From assembly GCF_009696315.1 (NCBI RefSeq), contig NZ_VUMG01000003.1, positions 496,001-560,000 on the forward strand: a stretch of 64,000 nt of DNA, given 5' to 3'. A program made the translations under genes and the position numbers. Positions 1-9,075 of this stretch are shown here, one piece after another. The notes beneath the pieces are model-generated. The model worked only from the letters and a program-made list of their open reading frames with translations. It ran no database searches and was not told the origin of the DNA. The first letter of the stretch is position 1; every line of letters starts with the position of its first letter. This DNA comes from Cutibacterium porci. GTDB taxonomy: Bacteria; Actinomycetota; Actinomycetes; Propionibacteriales; Propionibacteriaceae.

Positions 1-1634
1 TCGAGAGCCGAGAGGGTGTCGTCGAGGACGAGAATGCGCGGATTGACGAGGACTGCCCTTGCCAGAGCCAGACGTTGACGCTGACCGCCCGACAAGCTCA
101 TCCCCTGTTCACCGATCCGGGTGTCTAGACCCCACGGCAGATCCCACACGAATCCAGCTTGGGCGACCTCGATGGCCTCGGCGATCTCGTCGTCACTGGC
201 CTGTGGGCGACCCAACGTGAGGTTTTCGCGAACACTCATCGAAAACAGCGTGGCGTCCTCAAACGCCGTCGCGACAATGCTGCGCAGGTTTTCTACTTCG
301 AGGTCGCGCACGTCAACCCCGTCGATGCGGATGGCACCCCCGGTGACGTCGGTCAGCCTCGGGACGAGCGCAGTCAGGGTCGTTTTGCCCGAGCCGGTAC
401 CGCCGACTAAGGCGATGGTTTCTCCTGGGGCGATGGTGAGGTTGACGTGGCGTAAGACGTCGGAGTCGGAATCGGGGTAGTGGAAGCACACGTCGTCGAA
501 AACGAGTTCACCACGGGCGTCATCAATGTGGCGAGGACCGTCATGGATGGTCTCGGGGGCGTCAAAAATCTCGGTAATACGGTCAGCGGCCGTCATAGCG
601 TCCTGGGTCATTGAGAGCAGAAAACCCAGCGACGAGATCGGCCAGATGAGACTCAGCATCAAGGTGATGAAGGCCACCAGGGTACCCAAGGTGAGGTGGC
701 CGTGAGCCGCCGCGTAGGCACCGATAGCGAGCACGACGATAAGGGTGAGGGTGGGGATGGCCTCAAGGAAGGTCCAGAAGGCTGATACCAATTTCACCCT
801 ATCCAGGCTGGTTTGCCACAGCGTGGTCGATTTGTCGTCGAATCCCTGATAAACGTGCTCCGAACGCCCAAAAGCTTTGATGACACGCAGCCCATGCACT
901 GCTTCTTCGACAGCCGAGGCGACGTCACCGGTCTGATCTTGGATGGTGCGCGAGATGGTGACGTAACGGCGTTCGTTCCACAGGCACAGCCACACGATCG
1001 GCACCGCAGAAACCAACACCACGATGCCCAGCGGCCAGTACATCCGTAGTAGCAGGATGGTGACGACGATGATTTGGAACGTGTTCATGATGATGAACAG
1101 CAGCCCGAATCCCAAGAAACGGCGGACCGTCGAAAGGTCGTTCATAATGCGGCTGAGCAACTGCCCGGACTCCCACTGAGTGTGGAATCCGAGCGGCAGA
1201 CGCTGCAATTTGGCGTACATATCTAACCGGATACCCGCCTCGACGCCGAGGGTGGCTCGGGCCACCACCCACCGCCGCAAGAACATGAAAACAGCCTCGA
1301 CGACTCCGACACCGATCGCAGCGCTGCCCAAAAGCCACAAGCCACGGTGGTCGGAGTGAGCAACGGGACCGTCGATGATGCGCCGCGTCAGTAAAGGAAC
1401 GAGGATTCCAGCGATCGTCGAGAGGAACGCAAAAACCACCATGACGCTGAATCGACCTATATAAGGCCGCATGTATGTGCGAGCACGCCACAGGTTGACC
1501 AATCTGTTGGCGTGCTTCGAAGGCGGGGCGAGGGCTGGTTCGCGGATGAGCGCGTCGGCGTAGAGGGTGCGTACCTCGTCGCTGATGCCGACGGAAGGAT
1601 CCGCTGTGGTGTTATGTGACGCTGTGATGGGCAT
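1..1634 (-). CDS. ABC transporter, fused permease and ATPase (C-terminus beyond window)
   Basis: This is a half-transporter of the ABCB/MsbA exporter type, a membrane protein that would dimerise to export lipid, peptide or drug. Read from 1634 towards 1, it has a cytoplasmic N-terminus of about 50 residues, a six-helix ABC membrane domain, then an ATPase domain with Walker A GGTGSGKTT, the signature LSGGQRQRLALARA and Walker B ILVLDDTLSALD, where the window ends. The missing part is the D-loop end and H-loop. The ATG at 1634 is preceded by GGGAG at good spacing. No partner half-transporter is visible inside the window; it may lie upstream. Substrate cannot be read from the sequence. Confidence 0.9.
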   Translation of the reverse strand, partial: MPITASHNTTADPSVGISDEVRTLYADALIREPALAPPSKHANRLVNLWRARTYMRPYIGRFSVMVVFAFLSTIAGILVPLLTRRIIDGPVAHSDHRGLWLLGSAAIGVGVVEAVFMFLRRWVVARATLGVEAGIRLDMYAKLQRLPLGFHTQWESGQLLSRIMNDLSTVRRFLGFGLLFIIMNTFQIIVVTILLLRMYWPLGIVVLVSAVPIVWLCLWNERRYVTISRTIQDQTGDVASAVEEAVHGLRVIKAFGRSEHVYQGFDDKSTTLWQTSLDRVKLVSAFWTFLEAIPTLTLIVVLAIGAYAAAHGHLTLGTLVAFITLMLSLIWPISSLGFLLSMTQDAMTAADRITEIFDAPETIHDGPRHIDDARGELVFDDVCFHYPDSDSDVLRHVNLTIAPGETIALVGGTGSGKTTLTALVPRLTDVTGGAIRIDGVDVRDLEVENLRSIVATAFEDATLFSMSVRENLTLGRPQASDDEIAEAIEVAQAGFVWDLPWGLDTRIGEQGMSLSGGQRQRLALARAVLVNPRILVLDDTLSAL

Positions 1635-1856
1635 AAATCTCCCGGTGAGTTGGCTGATGTGCTGGCCATCCCGCGAAAGCGGGGCTGCGATGTTCCTCAC
1701 TCAGGAATTCATGACGTTGAGAATACTGCAGGTTGAGCCGACAGTCTGAAATTCGAGACCGGGAGCGCAAAAATACTCCAACAGCGAGCGCCCCGCCGCG
1801 GTACCCGCCCCCATCGGGCACACTGGACCCGACCGTCCATGGGAAGGAACCCCACC

Positions 1857-2360
1857 GTGAGCAAAGCAATCATCCCTTCGATCATCTTCGTGTGCTGGGG
1901 CAATATCTGCCGTTCACCGATGGCCGAGTACGTCGCCAAAAAGGTTTTCGCCAGCGAGGGGTTGGATGCCCACATCACCAGCGCCGGGGTCAGCGATGAA
2001 GAGCACGGCGGCCCCATGGATTCGCGAGCACAGTCGGTCTTAACAGCCCATGGCTACCCCTGCTCAGGTCACAGCGCCCACCAGATTGACGAAGCCGAAA
2101 TCATGGCGGCTGATCTCGTCATCGCCGCTGAGCCCCGTCACATTCAGATGATGGAGCGGATGGCTCCCGACGCAGATAACCTGCATCTCCTTCGAGACTA
2201 CGACCCTTCCTGCAACCCCGGAACCTCACTGCCTGATCCGTGGTACGGATCCGCCGACGGTTTTGAGGACACCCTCGACGCTATTGAAGCCGCGATGCCT
2301 GGAATCACCGACGCAGTGCGCTCACTATCCCGAACGGATGCTCGCTCATCGGTCCGGTAA
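1857..2360 (+). CDS. low-molecular-weight protein-tyrosine phosphatase
   Basis: Cytosolic LMW-PTP family phosphatase (LMWPc fold) that hydrolyses phosphotyrosine, in actinobacteria often linked to envelope or stress signalling. The CX5R P-loop is residues 13-19 (CWGNICR, followed by S), near the N-terminus as usual, and the general acid lies in PDPWYG (Asp127). Length, 167 residues, is normal. I chose GTG 1857 because AAGGAA lies 6-10 bases upstream and the P-loop then sits at the usual distance from the N-terminus; an ATG 18 bases upstream is in frame but has no ribosome site. It is divergent from the ABC exporter. No tyrosine kinase gene lies beside it. Confidence 0.9.
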   Translation: MSKAIIPSIIFVCWGNICRSPMAEYVAKKVFASEGLDAHITSAGVSDEEHGGPMDSRAQSVLTAHGYPCSGHSAHQIDEAEIMAADLVIAAEPRHIQMMERMAPDADNLHLLRDYDPSCNPGTSLPDPWYGSADGFEDTLDAIEAAMPGITDAVRSLSRTDARSSVR

Positions 2361-2397
2361 CCCGAGCCATGAGGGCAGGGCACTATAGGCTGTCCCC

Positions 2398-3408
2398 ATG
2401 AGTTTGTTCTTGGTCGGCGGAGGGTGCGACGACTCACTGGTAGAAGTCTACGACGAGTTCGTCTCTCAAGCTCGCCATCACAATGCGAACGCTCCAGTTG
2501 CGGTGGTCGTAGCTGGTCCAGCTTCTGAGTCCAGCGACTATGCCGCAGAGCTGACGCGCATCGTCACCTCTCGGTGGGCTGACGCGAACATCCTCACGAT
2601 TTTCCTCGATGGCCCCGGCACCGCCCCTACCACCGGTGACCCGGCAACGCCGCTGTGGTCTGACAACGAGTCTTTCCGCCTTCCTGACGGCCTCGACACG
2701 CTGGCGGGAATCGTCGTCGGCGGCGGTGCCGTTGCCAGCTACATCAACGGTCTCGCTCCGGCAGCCGAACAATTATCCATGTTGGTGCGCGCGGGTGCCC
2801 CGTGGCTCGGCTTCTCGGCCGGAGCAATGGCCCCAAGCGTCACGGCCTTGGCGGGCGGCTGGAAGCTACGTGGCCGTCAGGCTGGTCAACATGCCGGGGC
2901 GCAAGGACGTGACGATGTCACCTTTATGGAGGGCCTCGGACTCATCAGCCTGACTGTCACTACCCACAACGACACCCTTTCTGGCGACGGTCTGCTCATC
3001 TCGGCTATTGAGAATGGGATGGTGCCCGCTGCGGTCGCTGTTGACGAGGCCACGTGCCTACGGGTCGACGCTTCGACCGGCCATACCGACGTCATGGGAC
3101 AGGGACTGGTTCGGTGGTTCACCCGCGAGGTCAACGGCATCCTGGTCCGCTCCCAGCACACTGTCACCCCAGCATCAGCTCCTCCCCCACCAAGGCTCCG
3201 TTTCGAGGGCCTGGCCAAGGTGGCCGCCGCCACCCGTGCCGCTCACGACAAAGAGGAACGTGAAAAGGCTGCCCGGCAACGCGCTGAACAAAGACGCCGC
3301 GCCCGGCAGGAAAAACCCGACACCACACGGCCTGCTGTGGCCAACGACGCGGCCCCCGACGACGCCAACCCCGCCTCGCAAACTCCTGACGAGGAGGTCA
3401 GGCTATGA
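2398..3408 (+). CDS. peptidase S51-like (cyanophycinase/peptidase E superfamily) protein
   Basis: A class I glutamine-amidotransferase-like fold of the S51 type. Visible marks are the N-terminal LVGGG strand, the GIVVGGG turn near residue 107 and the nucleophile elbow GFSAGA with Ser140. S51 members are serine peptidases acting on Asp-X dipeptides or cyanophycin; the true substrate here is unknown. Residues from about 275 form a charged Ala/Arg/Glu/Lys-rich tail ending in an acidic stretch, not part of the catalytic domain. The stop overlaps the response regulator start (ATGA), so it is probably translated with mprA. Confidence 0.75.
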   Translation: MSLFLVGGGCDDSLVEVYDEFVSQARHHNANAPVAVVVAGPASESSDYAAELTRIVTSRWADANILTIFLDGPGTAPTTGDPATPLWSDNESFRLPDGLDTLAGIVVGGGAVASYINGLAPAAEQLSMLVRAGAPWLGFSAGAMAPSVTALAGGWKLRGRQAGQHAGAQGRDDVTFMEGLGLISLTVTTHNDTLSGDGLLISAIENGMVPAAVAVDEATCLRVDASTGHTDVMGQGLVRWFTREVNGILVRSQHTVTPASAPPPPRLRFEGLAKVAAATRAAHDKEEREKAARQRAEQRRRARQEKPDTTRPAVANDAAPDDANPASQTPDEEVRL

Positions 3409-4103
3409 GCATGCATATTCTCGTTGTCGATGACGACCGCGCGGTGCGCGAATCTCTCGCCCGATCCCTGCAATACAGTGGCTACGAGGTCGATAGCGCC
3501 GCCGACGGCGTCGAGGCTCTTGCCCACTTGTCCGGGAGCCACCCCGACGCGGTCATTATGGACGTCATGATGCCGCGTCTGGACGGCTTGGAGGCCACCC
3601 GGATGCTGCGCAGTAATGGCAATGACGTCCCCATTCTCATCCTCACCGCCCGCGACGCTGTCGGCGACCGGGTCGATGGCCTCGACGCTGGTGCCGATGA
3701 CTATATGGTCAAGCCCTTCGCCCTCGACGAGCTCCTCGCGCGACTACGCGCCCTTACTCGACGTTCCCGCCCCGAGCCGGAGCCCGACGAAGCCCCCGAG
3801 CAGTTGTCCTTCGCTGACCTCACCCTTGATCCGGGTTCCCGCGAAGTCACTCGCGGGCATCGTCGCATCAGTTTGACGCGCACTGAATTCGCCCTGCTGA
3901 CTGTCTTCCTTCAAAACCCGGAGAAGGTGCTGGAGCGGTCCTGGCTGCTCCACGAAGTGTGGGGATTCGACTTTCCGACTACCGCTAACTCTCTTGAGGT
4001 GTATATCGGATATTTGCGCCGCAAGACCGAACATAATGGCGAGCCCCGTCTCATCCATACCGTTCGTGGTGTTGGATACGTCCTGCGGGAAGCGAATTCG
4101 TGA
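3405..4103 (+). CDS. mprA: response regulator, OmpR/PhoB family, MprA-like
   Basis: DNA-binding response regulator of a two-component system. The receiver domain (residues 1-120) has the acidic pocket DDD at 9-11, the phospho-acceptor Asp53 in VIMDVMMP and the conserved Lys in MVKPF. The C-terminal winged helix (about 135-230) ends in the usual VRGVGYVLR. It overlaps the S51-like gene by 4 bases and the histidine kinase by 4 bases (GTGA), so the three are one transcript. In mycobacteria MprAB answers envelope stress; the same role here is inferred from similarity only. Confidence 0.9.
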   Translation: MSMHILVVDDDRAVRESLARSLQYSGYEVDSAADGVEALAHLSGSHPDAVIMDVMMPRLDGLEATRMLRSNGNDVPILILTARDAVGDRVDGLDAGADDYMVKPFALDELLARLRALTRRSRPEPEPDEAPEQLSFADLTLDPGSREVTRGHRRISLTRTEFALLTVFLQNPEKVLERSWLLHEVWGFDFPTTANSLEVYIGYLRRKTEHNGEPRLIHTVRGVGYVLREANS

Positions 4104-5530
4104 TCCGTCGCTGGTGGCGGAGGCTACTCGATTGGCGTCCGCGCCCTTTACGTATGACCATGGGGCGCCGGGTCAGCCTCCTGGTATCGGCGTCTGTCGT
4201 CGTCGCGGTCGCCCTCACGTCCTTGTCAGCCTGGCTTATGACACGCATTTCGCTGTACAGCGAGCTTGACGAGCAGCTCACTCGGATGGCGACCACCATT
4301 TCACCTAGTGTCGCTGCCGATCCCCAAAACCTCGGTGGTTTAGAGGCCAGTTCACTGGCAGCCACGAACACCACCCTCATCTTGGTACGCGCTGACGGTC
4401 AGGTTACGACCGCCCCTGGTGCTGAGGTCACCGTCACCACAGGCCCTCAAGAACTCGCCGTCGCCCGCACTGGGATCGGGGTTAAGGCGCACACTGTTAT
4501 CGATTCCCAAGGCGTCCCGGTGCGCATCGTCGCGATCCCCTTCACCTCAGATGGCGTCCATTACGCCCTCGTCACGGGCCAAGACCTCACCGGGACCCGG
4601 GCCACCCTAGGGTCGCTGTGGATCGTTCTCGTCGGCACCGGTGTCGTGGGCATCGTGCTCACCGCCATCGCCGGGTACGTGGCAGGAAACTCTGCAACAA
4701 GCCCGTTGCGCGATCTCTCGCTGGCTGTTCACAACGTCACGACCACCGAAGACCTGACGCCCATCCGGATCCGCTCCCATGATGAGCTCGGAGACCTTGC
4801 CGTCTCGTTCAACAACATGTTGTCGTCGTTGTCGAATTCCCGAGAACGCCAAAAACAGCTCATTGCTGACGCCTCCCACGAATTGCGGACCCCGCTGACC
4901 TCGATGCGCACGAACGTCGAGTTACTCATGGCCGATCAACAAAGCCATATGCTTCCAGACGAAGCACGCGGAGAGATCCTTGACGACGTTGCCGCCCAGC
5001 TCGGTGAGTTCTCCAGTCTGATTGGTGACCTCGTCCAGCTTTCACGCGAGGACGCCCCTCCCCCGCGTCCGGAGTATTTCGACTTGTCAGATGCGGTATC
5101 TAAAGCCGTCGAGCGAGGACGCCGACGCGGCCCGAACCTGAATTTCGATGTTCATGTGGAACCCCACCTTGTCCTTGGTGACGAGGCAACCTTAGAGCGA
5201 GCTGTCACCAACCTGCTCGACAATGCGGTGAAGTTCTCCCCCGCTGGAGGCACCGTGACGGTGACGATGGAAGGCGACACTGTTGTCGTCAGCGATGAAG
5301 GGCCCGGGATAGCGGAGGCCGATCTGCCTCATATCTTCGACCGGTTCTACCGCTCTGATCGCGCCCGCAACACCCCAGGAACTGGTCTCGGCTTATCAAT
5401 TGTGGCGCATACCGTCACCAGCCACCAAGGCTGGATCAAGGCGTCGCGCGCTCCCAGCGGCGGTGCCATGTTCACCATGTATTTGCCGCGGGCCGAACCT
5501 CCAGGTGAGGAATCCACGGCGTCTTCATGA
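4100..5530 (+). CDS. mprB: sensor histidine kinase, MprB-like
   Basis: Membrane histidine kinase paired with the preceding regulator. It has TM1 at about residues 25-48, an extracytoplasmic sensor of about 120 residues, TM2 at about 172-196, a HAMP linker, a HisKA helix with His260 in [12 protein letters not shown], and a HATPase domain with N-box [11 protein letters not shown]1 DEGPGI and G2 GTGLGLSI. Length 476 fits the family. The GTG start overlaps the mprA stop, giving translational coupling. A perfect hairpin follows directly after the stop. The signal sensed cannot be told. Confidence 0.9.
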   Translation: MIRRWWRRLLDWRPRPLRMTMGRRVSLLVSASVVVAVALTSLSAWLMTRISLYSELDEQLTRMATTISPSVAADPQNLGGLEASSLAATNTTLILVRADGQVTTAPGAEVTVTTGPQELAVARTGIGVKAHTVIDSQGVPVRIVAIPFTSDGVHYALVTGQDLTGTRATLGSLWIVLVGTGVVGIVLTAIAGYVAGNSATSPLRDLSLAVHNVTTTEDLTPIRIRSHDELGDLAVSFNNMLSSLSNSRERQKQLIADASHELRTPLTSMRTNVELLMADQQSHMLPDEARGEILDDVAAQLGEFSSLIGDLVQLSREDAPPPRPEYFDLSDAVSKAVERGRRRGPNLNFDVHVEPHLVLGDEATLERAVTNLLDNAVKFSPAGGTVTVTMEGDTVVVSDEGPGIAEADLPHIFDRFYRSDRARNTPGTGLGLSIVAHTVTSHQGWIKASRAPSGGAMFTMYLPRAEPPGEESTASS

Positions 5531-5540
5531 TCGTAGCCAT

Positions 5541-5575
5541 GCGGGTTTTCCACAAGATGCCTGTGGAAAACCCGC
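5541..5575. terminator. perfect hairpin after mprB containing two DnaA-box-like arms
   Basis: Arms GCGGGTTTTCCACA (5541-5554) and its exact reverse complement (5562-5575) flank a 7-base loop. There is no T-run after it, so it is not a textbook intrinsic terminator, though its place 10 bases behind mprB suggests that job. Each arm contains TTTTCCACA, one mismatch from the DnaA box TTATCCACA. Confidence 0.45.
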
Positions 5576-5657
5576 GTGGCTGGGGAAAACACATCCATGT
5601 CGTTCCCACAGGTGGGGCTATCGCCGGTGGACAAGTAGCCGTCCTTACCATGGAAAT

Positions 5658-6572
5658 ATGACCAGCCACGTCGTCAACCAGCCCGGCCCTACCCTCGTCA
5701 TCCACGGCGGAGCTGGAAATGTCCCATCCCGCACCGGCACGGAAGCCGAGAACTTCCGCCACTCCCTGCGTCAGGCTTTTGCCGCCGGTCAGCGAGCCCT
5801 CGACGTTAGTGCTCGCGACGCCGTCATCGCAGCCGTCATGGCCATGGAAGATGACCCACTGTTCAATGCCGGGCGGGGTGGGGCTCTTGCCGAAAACGGA
5901 ACCGTCGAAGCCGACGCAGCCATCATGACTGGGGATGGGCGTGCCGGGGCGGTGTGCTGTTCGCATCACGCCCGCAACCCGATTCAGCTGGCTCTAAAAG
6001 TCCTCACCGATTCGCCTCATGTACTGCTGTGTGACCCCCCAGCGCAGGTGTGTCGGGAGTGGGGTCTTGACGTCGAGCCACCGGAATACTTCGTCACCTC
6101 AGCCCGCCGTGCTCAGTTGGAACGGGTGCTAGCTGGACGGCAACGCGCACCACGGCACGGCACCGTCGGGGCTGTCGCCCGAGATCGCCACGGCCATCTG
6201 GCGGCAGCCACCTCGACCGGCGGGATCGTCGCTTCATCAGTGGGCCGCATCGGTGATTCCCCAGTCATTGGAGCTGGCACATTCGCCCGCAACGGAGTCG
6301 TGGCAGTCTGCTGTACCGGCGACGGTGAGGCATTTTTGCAAGGAGCTGTGGCCCATGAAGTCGACGCACGCATGAGACTGGCAGGGCAACCCGTTGACCA
6401 TGCCGCCCTGGGTGCGCTCACCGACGAAGTGTCATCGCGCTGTACTGACGACGCCCCGGCAACTGGCGGTCTCATCGCCGTCGATTCTTGCGGACGGCTG
6501 GTGGTGTGCCACGTCTCAGCGTCGATGCTGGCTGCGTGGCCAGACCACGGCGACGTGCTTACCTCGGTGTAA
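5658..6572 (+). CDS. isoaspartyl peptidase / plant-type L-asparaginase
   Basis: N-terminal-nucleophile hydrolase that splits itself and then cleaves isoaspartyl dipeptides or asparagine. Family marks are HGGAGN near the N-terminus, FNAGRGGALAENGTVEADAAIM at 69-90 and the autocleavage site HGTVGAV, where Thr169 becomes the nucleophile. Length 304 is normal. The reading frame is open further upstream, but similarity begins at LVIHGGAG, so ATG 5658 is the sensible start; no clear ribosome site is seen. It converges with the idi gene 8 bases away. Confidence 0.85.
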   Translation: MTSHVVNQPGPTLVIHGGAGNVPSRTGTEAENFRHSLRQAFAAGQRALDVSARDAVIAAVMAMEDDPLFNAGRGGALAENGTVEADAAIMTGDGRAGAVCCSHHARNPIQLALKVLTDSPHVLLCDPPAQVCREWGLDVEPPEYFVTSARRAQLERVLAGRQRAPRHGTVGAVARDRHGHLAAATSTGGIVASSVGRIGDSPVIGAGTFARNGVVAVCCTGDGEAFLQGAVAHEVDARMRLAGQPVDHAALGALTDEVSSRCTDDAPATGGLIAVDSCGRLVVCHVSASMLAAWPDHGDVLTSV

Positions 6573-6580
6573 CGCGATAC

Positions 6581-7174
6581 TCAGCGCACTATCGGAAGAT
6601 CGGGGCCAAACTCCAATATCTGTTCGACGGCCCACGGACTCAGCAGAGCCGGCATCGACCGGGCCAAGTCGTACATGTCCTGCCAGCCCACCCAGGTAAC
6701 CTCTTCTACCTCATCAGGGTCTGGGTTGAGTTCGACGAGCTCTTCTGGCAGAGATAGCCGCGCCACAACGACCGGACAAAACTCGTCTTCAACAATGCCT
6801 CCGGCGTCGGTGGCCCGATAGGAGAAATCTGGCAGGACGACGCGCATTCGACGCGGATCAAGGTCGAGCCCAAGCTCCTGATGGGTGCGACGCACGGCGG
6901 CGTCAATCGTCGTCTCCCCCAAGCGCGGATGTCCGCAACAGGTATTGGTCCACACCCCCGGCCAGGCCACCTTTGTCAGGGCGCGACGGGTCAGAAGCAC
7001 TCGGCCTCCGACGTCAAGAACATGACACGAGAAGGCGAGGTGCCTCGGGGTGTTCTGGCTGTGGACAGTGGCCCGGGGGGCAGTTCCGATGTGGTTGCCG
7101 TTGTCGTCGAGCAGGATGACGAGATCATCGTGGCCGGAACCCGCGCTCGTGTCTTCTGCCTCGCCATGACTCAT
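6581..7174 (-). CDS. idi: isopentenyl-diphosphate delta-isomerase, type 1
   Basis: Nudix-fold enzyme interconverting isopentenyl and dimethylallyl diphosphate, feeding polyprenol, menaquinone and carotenoid synthesis in the cytosol. The catalytic cysteine lies in TNTCCGHP (Cys80) and the catalytic glutamate in EDEFCPV (Glu131). The Nudix-like RRTHQELGL helix follows. Length 197 matches bacterial type 1 enzymes. It stands alone, convergent with the asparaginase and divergent from the MarP-like gene. Confidence 0.93.
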   Translation of the reverse strand: MSHGEAEDTSAGSGHDDLVILLDDNGNHIGTAPRATVHSQNTPRHLAFSCHVLDVGGRVLLTRRALTKVAWPGVWTNTCCGHPRLGETTIDAAVRRTHQELGLDLDPRRMRVVLPDFSYRATDAGGIVEDEFCPVVVARLSLPEELVELNPDPDEVEEVTWVGWQDMYDLARSMPALLSPWAVEQILEFGPDLPIVR

Positions 7175-7309
7175 AATGTCAAGTTACCAATAACCGCAAG
7201 TTCAGCGAAGTCAAATGCACTCAGGCTTGCCACCATTGGCTTAACGCCGCCTCACAGGCACCATGAGGAGCATGTGTCATTTCGTCCATCCACCTCTGAC
7301 GGGAGAGCC

Positions 7310-8503
7310 ATGACGCACACCCTCGACATCATCTTCGCGGTAATTCTCATCTTGCGCGCCCTACACGGATGGAGACGGGGTGCGATTGCCGGGGTCGCCA
7401 GCCTGCTCGGTTTAATCGGCGGAGTCTGGGTGGGGCTGTGGACATCGGGAGAAATCGTTCCCCGGGTGGCTCGCGGATCATCGTCGTGGTTTGTGACCGG
7501 ACTGCTGCGCATTAGTGTCGTCCTCGTCGTCGCCGAGATCATCCATGGTTTGTGTGTTGGATTCGCCGGCCAGATGCGCCAGACCTCCGATGAAGCTGGA
7601 ATGGGGGTCCTCGATCGGCTTGGCGGCATGGTGTTGTCCGCTGCCGCTACCGCCCTAGTCGTCGCGGTAGGGGCATCAGCCTTGGCCCCTATATTGCCTC
7701 CCCGCTGGACCCAAGCTATCGACGAGTCAGCAATCATTGGCACCACCAACCGCGCAATTCCGCCACAGGTCACTCACGGCGCAGCGCGACTTGTCGGACA
7801 GGTGGCCGATACCTTTCCGAAGGTCTTTACTGGCACGGACCCCGGTCTACCCAGTGACGTTCCCGACGACTCCGCCACCAGTGGCTCTGGGACCCAGCAG
7901 GCTGCCAGATCCATCGTCAAGGTGAGGTCGCTGGCTCGCCAATGTGATCGAGCCTCGGAGGGCACCGGATGGGTGAGTTCCCCACACCGTGTGGTGACAA
8001 ACGCCCATGTTGTCGCCGGGTCTGACGAAGTGACGGTGCAGGTGGGTGGCGACGGACCCCGCCTGCCCGCGAGGGTCGTCGTCTACGACCCCGATCTCGA
8101 CCTAGCTGTGCTCGCTGTGCCCACACTCCGAGCCCCCGCCCTGACAATGGCCTCATCGGTACGCACTGGTGAATCGACCGTCATCGCCGGATTTCCCCTC
8201 GATGGGCCGTACACCGTTGGAGCTGCGCGAGTGCGTGGGGTGATGACTGCTCGCGGCGAGAACATCTATGGCGACAAAGTCGTCGTTCGCGAGATTCTGT
8301 CTTTGCGCGGTACCGTGCAGCCGGGCAACTCTGGCGGCCCGCTGCTGACCACTGACGGAAAAGTGGCAGGCACGATCTTCGCCCGATCCACATCGCAGCT
8401 GCAAACCGGGTATGCCCTCACCAATCGAGAAACGCGTCAGCTCATAACATCGGGCAGCTATGATTCCACGGTAGCGTCAACGGGACGGTGCAGTGTCGGC
8501 TGA
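7310..8503 (+). CDS. marP: MarP-like membrane serine protease (CvpA domain plus trypsin-like domain)
   Basis: Periplasmic protease anchored by a CvpA-type membrane domain of about four helices (residues 5-128), then a linker and a chymotrypsin-like domain. The catalytic triad reads His233 (TNAHVVAG), Asp264 (DLDLAVLAV) and Ser341 (QPGNSGGP). Length 397 and the positions of Cys212 and Cys394 closely match mycobacterial MarP, whose two cysteines form a disulfide; MarP protects cells from acid and oxidative stress through cell-wall hydrolase processing. The ATG at 7310 follows GGGAGA. The same role here is inferred. Confidence 0.88.
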   Translation: MTHTLDIIFAVILILRALHGWRRGAIAGVASLLGLIGGVWVGLWTSGEIVPRVARGSSSWFVTGLLRISVVLVVAEIIHGLCVGFAGQMRQTSDEAGMGVLDRLGGMVLSAAATALVVAVGASALAPILPPRWTQAIDESAIIGTTNRAIPPQVTHGAARLVGQVADTFPKVFTGTDPGLPSDVPDDSATSGSGTQQAARSIVKVRSLARQCDRASEGTGWVSSPHRVVTNAHVVAGSDEVTVQVGGDGPRLPARVVVYDPDLDLAVLAVPTLRAPALTMASSVRTGESTVIAGFPLDGPYTVGAARVRGVMTARGENIYGDKVVVREILSLRGTVQPGNSGGPLLTTDGKVAGTIFARSTSQLQTGYALTNRETRQLITSGSYDSTVASTGRCSVG

Positions 8504-8617
8504 GTTCGAAAAACCTTGGCCACCCAACCAACCAGAATGCCCCGTGACGTCGCGCACGCTTGGCCCACCAACCGCCCCAAATCATAGTTGACAAGGCCTT
8601 TTCATTGGTGTGGCAAT

Positions 8618-8650
8618 CCGGTTCGAACCGGCCCTACTTGCAACGTAGGG
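8618..8650. promoter_or_regulatory. palindrome and adjacent hairpin upstream of the yciI gene
   Basis: CCGGTTCGAACCGG (8618-8631) is a perfect 14-base palindrome. Directly after it CCCTAC (8632-8637) and GTAGGG (8645-8650) form a second hairpin. A -35-like TTGACA lies at 8588-8593, so the palindrome sits about where an operator would overlap a transcription start. Function is inferred from position only. Confidence 0.3.
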
Positions 8651-8718
8651 TGGCATGCCAACCTGTGGGGAACATCATGGCCACCACACGCTCCCGGGAC
8701 GCGATTAGGATGCCCTGC

Positions 8719-9006
8719 ATGGCTGTTTTCATTGTCGAAACCCATTACGATCCCACCCATTCCGCCGAGCGCATGGCTGCACGCCCTGCCCATCTCGAAA
8801 ACCTCGACGTCATGCGAGAGCGTGGCCAACTGGTTAACGCCGGCCCGTTAGCCGACGGCAGCGGTGCAGTGCTCATCTACACCGTGCCTGACCGTGACGT
8901 CCTCGATCGCTTATTGGAGGCTGATCCCTACCCCAAGACGGCTGTTCGCGTGGCTTCCGTGCGTGAGTGGAAGCCGAATTACCACCACCATGACCACCAG
9001 TTCTGA
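8719..9006 (+). CDS. YciI family protein
   Basis: Small cytosolic protein (95 residues) of the YciI/dimeric alpha-beta barrel fold. It begins MAVFIVETHYD and contains the family pattern AARPAHLENLDVMRERGQLVNAGP with conserved His26 and the later YPKTAVRVASVREWKP. Some members are dehalogenases; most have no known reaction. An in-frame ATG 9 bases upstream is possible, but 8719 has AGG at better spacing. The C-terminus ends in a His-rich stretch that might bind metal. Confidence 0.75.
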   Translation: MAVFIVETHYDPTHSAERMAARPAHLENLDVMRERGQLVNAGPLADGSGAVLIYTVPDRDVLDRLLEADPYPKTAVRVASVREWKPNYHHHDHQF

Positions 9007-9075
9007 AGCCCGGCTTACCGACTCATAGCCTGACGGTTGCAGGTGAGGGGTTGACCAGCGTGGTGTCATGGAGCC

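Noticed and set aside
5400-5657. N-terminal extension of the asparaginase frame
   Set aside because: It covers the mprB end and the hairpin, and the family begins at LVIHGGAG just after ATG 5658.
8596-8660. possible tRNA, because GGTTCGAACC resembles a T-arm
   Set aside because: No acceptor stem, D-arm or anticodon arm can be folded around it; it is a plain palindrome next to a hairpin.
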